A stretch of 34,182 nucleotides of DNA from an uncultured Psychroserpens sp. (GTDB taxonomy: Bacteria; Bacteroidota; Bacteroidia; Flavobacteriales; Flavobacteriaceae). The position numbers and the translations under genes are program-made. Location of the stretch: contig CAJQOA010000220.1 in assembly GCA_905479815.1 (NCBI GenBank), positions 1 through 34,182 of the forward strand, given 5' to 3'. The first letter of the stretch is position 1. The number at the start of each line of letters is the position of its first letter. The notes under the pieces are model-generated. The model was not told the origin of the DNA. It saw only the letters and a list, made by a program, of their open reading frames with translations, and searched no databases. Positions 31,270 to 34,182 of the stretch are shown in pieces.

Positions 31270-34182
31270 TTATTCTACCTTTATTCGTATGCCTTCACTA
31301 TGACTGCTAAACTCTGGAGCATACATACTTTGAATAGTGGTTATCCCATTACTCATATCACCAGCGTTATTTACTCTCAAGTCATATTCAAAAACATAAA
31401 CTCCTTTTGGTAAGTAATCAAAAAAGAAATTGGTTGATGCATCTTTAGTGCTTTCATAATACCCTAATCCGTCTTGATATTTATATTGAGATAATACATT
31501 AACAGGTTCTAAACCTGCAGCTCTCATATCTTTCATGTGAATAAATTCCATTGGGCGATCACTTCTCAATTCTATACGAACTCTCACCAAATCACCAATT
31601 TTTAAATCGGTTTCAGGTATGATTTCTGTGATTTGCTCTCCAGTATCTGTATTTGTTTTCTTAAACAGTTTTTTACTTAGTTTTAGAGGTGTTTCTGCAG
31701 ATGTGATTTTATCTAAATCCTCAAAATATTGCCAGTATAAACTTCCCCAAGCAATACCATCACCTTTCTTTGTTAATTTGACGGTAGCCATTTCTGGTTT
31801 AATTTCCGCAGAACTCCAGCTTGTTTTAAAATATCCAGTTCCAGCTTCAATCTTGACATCTTCTAGTTTAGAAGGTTCAATGTCTTGTCCACCTATAACT
31901 ATATCTACCATGTCTGTCACACTCAACCAATCGCTACCTTGCAATAACAATGCGTAAACAGCTTCGGTTGTAGCCTTAGTTGTTTTCCAACGGTTAGTTT
32001 GTTTGTTTTTAAGTAACCATATTTTTAGGTTATCAATAGTTTCTGTATCATTTTCTACTTCCGAAAACGCTTCAATTAATAATGCTTGCGTTTCAATAGG
32101 TGCTTGATACCAATGCCATGAACTCGTGTTTGCTTTCCAGTACATGCCTAATTCTTCCGAAGTAATACTCGTTTCACGAAGCGATTCTAAGATTTTTGCA
32201 GAGGTACTTTCATCATCCATTCTATGAAGTACTAACGTCATTAGTCCTTTGGCATATAGCGAGCGACTTAACCAGTATTTTTGGATTTGTGTTTGGTAAT
32301 AATCGGTGATCTCTTGTACTTGTTTTGATTTTTTTATCTCCGGAAAAAAGCTACGCATATACAAATAGTGCAGTTGCGTGTAGCTGAGGTGATCTAGACT
32401 TAAATCTATTTTGTTATCATATTTTCTAATGTCTTTATACTCTCTAACAAACTCAGCATCTAAGTAAGAGATTGCTTTTGTAATCATTTGAGTTTCGGCG
32501 TCATTAGAAGTGACATCAAGCTTGTCTAAATGCCCAAAGCCAGTAATAATATGTTGTGTGATGTAACGGTTAGGTCGCCCTCCATTAAACCAAGACCAAG
32601 CACCATTACTCATTTGCCCATTTTTGAGTTTGCGCATTGCTGAGTCTAATTCGTTATTCATCTTGTTTAAATCGAATAGGAGTGCGATACGTTTTTTCTG
32701 CTCGGTTTCACTTTGAGCATCACGTAACCAAGGTGTCTCTTGAATTAAAATAGATTTCAAATCTTGGTTCTTTTCTAGATTAGATAATAACGCATCTGTA
32801 GTTCTCCATTGATTAAACACCTCTTGAATTCTTGGATTACTATTCGCTATGTGACTAGCTAAAGCATTTGCATAGTAACGACTAAATGTTTGCTCGTTAC
32901 ACTCATAAGGATATTCCATCAAATATGGTAAGGCTTGTACTGCATACCAAGCAGGATTTGAGGTCATCTCTAACGTTAATTTATGGTGTCTCAGCGATGT
33001 TGATTTAGTTGTTGCCAACTTATCTAAAGTAAATGTTCGCGTTTCATTACTCTTAATCCACATTGGTACCGTTTCTGTCACTAACATTCTATTACTCAAT
33101 ACAGGCAATGCGTTTTGTTCTCCATCACTAAAATCGCCTGCTTTGGCAATAATTTTATATTGTACTGCCTCTAAATTGAATGGGATTTCAAGATTCCAGG
33201 TGACGTTAGTGTTTCCTTTTGCTGAAACTGTAAACCCTAGATCATTATACGCGTTTGATAGATTACCGTCAATAGATGCTCCAGTAATAGCGTCAAATAA
33301 CTGAAGCACAGCAACACCATTGAGTTCTTTTTCTGTAAGGTTGGCAATCTTAGTACTAATTCTAATTTTATCACCTTCTCTCAAAAAACGAGGTGCATTT
33401 GGGATCACCATTAATTCTTTTTGAGTCACAGTTTCTAATGTCGTCGTTGCACTTTCTAACGATTTTGTGTGCGCTAATATTTGCAATTTCCATTTAGTTA
33501 ACGCCTCAGGTGTTGTGAAACTAAAACTCACGTGGCCTTCTTTATCGGTTTGTAACTGCGGAAAGAAGAAAGCAGTCTCTTGAAGGTTTTTACGAATTTT
33601 TACATCATCGAAGTTTTGTTTTTCTTCAATAGATTGTTCTTTATATTGTCTGCTAGAACGAGTGTCACCATCTCTAAAGTTTTTGTTATCTGATTTGTCG
33701 AAATTTTTTCTTAGATAACCTTCATCCATTTCAGCGTCATCCACTGCTAAAGGAGCTGCATATGCAAGTCCACTTGCAACACTGCTTTTTTGCTTTAAAC
33801 CACCATATGCTGAAACTGTAACTGTTTCTAGAGAACCTATATCTTCGTAAAGAGTGATTTCAAAATAATTGTCTTTAGAGATTATTAGTTCTAAACCTTT
33901 AAGACCAAGAAAACTAAGTTTTATGACGTCTCCTTTTTTTGCTTTTATTGAAAACTCACCATCAAAATCTGATTGAGCAGTATCCTCGTTTTCATTTACT
34001 ATTAGCGAAACACCTGGTAGAGGTAATCCGCTAGCGTCTTTAATAATACCTTTAATCACTCCTTTTTTTGTTGATTTCACGTATTTACTTGTAAATATTG
34101 ATGGTGATGAGTGACGTAAACGCATTAAATATTGTTGCCTTCCGTGGTAATAATCACTAAAATAGAGTCCGAAGAAATTTAA
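31270..34182 (-). CDS. Bacterial alpha-2-macroglobulin family protein, 5' end outside the window
   Basis: 970 residues of the C-terminal part are visible; the frame stays open to the right edge (the ATG at 34125 is internal, with LNFFGLYFSDYYHG before it). Near visible residues 40-110 is a carboxypeptidase-D-like regulatory/plug-like segment (KGIIKDASGLPLPGVSLIVN, then DFDGEFSIKAKKGD and ETVTVSAYG). A charged linker follows, then the A2M domain (FFFPQLQTDKEGHVSFSFTTPEALTKWKL). The thioester motif is CNEQ with C428 (codons 32890-32901) in YPYECNEQTF. The C-terminal alpha/alpha-toroid and receptor-like domains follow. The protein traps proteases by a bait/thioester mechanism in family members, usually on the periplasmic side. 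The full gene is probably about twice as long. Confidence 0.93.
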   Translation of the reverse strand, partial: LNFFGLYFSDYYHGRQQYLMRLRHSSPSIFTSKYVKSTKKGVIKGIIKDASGLPLPGVSLIVNENEDTAQSDFDGEFSIKAKKGDVIKLSFLGLKGLELIISKDNYFEITLYEDIGSLETVTVSAYGGLKQKSSVASGLAYAAPLAVDDAEMDEGYLRKNFDKSDNKNFRDGDTRSSRQYKEQSIEEKQNFDDVKIRKNLQETAFFFPQLQTDKEGHVSFSFTTPEALTKWKLQILAHTKSLESATTTLETVTQKELMVIPNAPRFLREGDKIRISTKIANLTEKELNGVAVLQLFDAITGASIDGNLSNAYNDLGFTVSAKGNTNVTWNLEIPFNLEAVQYKIIAKAGDFSDGEQNALPVLSNRMLVTETVPMWIKSNETRTFTLDKLATTKSTSLRHHKLTLEMTSNPAWYAVQALPYLMEYPYECNEQTFSRYYANALASHIANSNPRIQEVFNQWRTTDALLSNLEKNQDLKSILIQETPWLRDAQSETEQKKRIALLFDLNKMNNELDSAMRKLKNGQMSNGAWSWFNGGRPNRYITQHIITGFGHLDKLDVTSNDAETQMITKAISYLDAEFVREYKDIRKYDNKIDLSLDHLSYTQLHYLYMRSFFPEIKKSKQVQEITDYYQTQIQKYWLSRSLYAKGLMTLVLHRMDDESTSAKILESLRETSITSEELGMYWKANTSSWHWYQAPIETQALLIEAFSEVENDTETIDNLKIWLLKNKQTNRWKTTKATTEAVYALLLQGSDWLSVTDMVDIVIGGQDIEPSKLEDVKIEAGTGYFKTSWSSAEIKPEMATVKLTKKGDGIAWGSLYWQYFEDLDKITSAETPLKLSKKLFKKTNTDTGEQITEIIPETDLKIGDLVRVRIELRSDRPMEFIHMKDMRAAGLEPVNVLSQYKYQDGLGYYESTKDASTNFFFDYLPKGVYVFEYDLRVNNAGDMSNGITTIQSMYAPEFSSHSEGIRIKVE

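Noticed and set aside
34123-34125. ATG as the true start of the macroglobulin gene
   Set aside because: The frame remains open to the window edge with family-like sequence before it, and the N-terminal macroglobulin domains are missing.

Overview
The window is a low-GC, gene-dense chromosomal segment of a marine-type Flavobacteriaceae member (Bacteroidetes). Evidence: promoter elements of the Bacteroidetes type (TAnnTTTG), weak or absent Shine-Dalgarno sequences, a type IX secretion (T9SS) C-terminal signal remnant, a fused HPRT-adenylate kinase, an Obg without C-terminal extension, LytS/LytTR signalling and a Bacteroidetes-style alpha-2-macroglobulin. The genus cannot be fixed from sequence alone. 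No rRNA, tRNA, CRISPR array or insertion sequence was seen.

Layout. 1-2112: 3'-truncated (by the window edge) secreted M36 metallopeptidase. 2199-2368: orphan T9SS tail plus terminator, the relic of a lost gene. 2410-8134: the most unusual block. A lipoprotein gene and a secreted, membrane-anchored TPR-CHAT (caspase-like) protease gene read left; divergently an ECF sigma factor, a one-TM TPR protein (candidate anti-sigma) and a DRGH-type DNA/RNA nuclease read right in a translationally overlapping operon. A 12-bp element is shared by the divergent promoter and the M36 promoter. 8131-10677: glycosyltransferase, methyltransferase and KASIII-like synthase. 10783-13635: gcvP. 13757-14590: UbiA-like membrane protein. 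14573-15383: a second ECF sigma with a zinc-binding (HX3CX2C) anti-sigma-like partner. 15474-19210: a GbsR/MarR-type regulator heading a compact run of four small membrane proteins, a DCC-type thiol protein and a TIGR01777 epimerase-like protein, with two matching operator-like palindromes. 19324-21357: M3 oligopeptidase. 21463-21556: candidate small RNA. 21568-23207: purK-purE. 23369-25521: HPRT-Adk fusion and obg. 25527-25670: degenerate intergenic repeat. 25730-27312: DUF4136 lipoprotein, exported DinB-like protein, DoxX. 27540-29978: an 18-residue hydrophobic peptide ORF, a four-TM protein and a LytS-type kinase/LytTR regulator pair. 30094-31158: exported protein with a duplicated domain. 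31270-34182: alpha-2-macroglobulin whose 5' end lies outside the window.

Functionally, purine salvage and synthesis (purK, purE, HPRT-Adk) and glycine cleavage are housekeeping. The best candidate for an undescribed system is the CHAT protease / ECF sigma / TPR membrane protein / nuclease locus, which could couple a caspase-like protease in the envelope to a transcription factor. This link is inferred from gene order, motifs and a shared promoter element, not demonstrated. The GbsR-led membrane-protein operon is a second, less spectacular, candidate.
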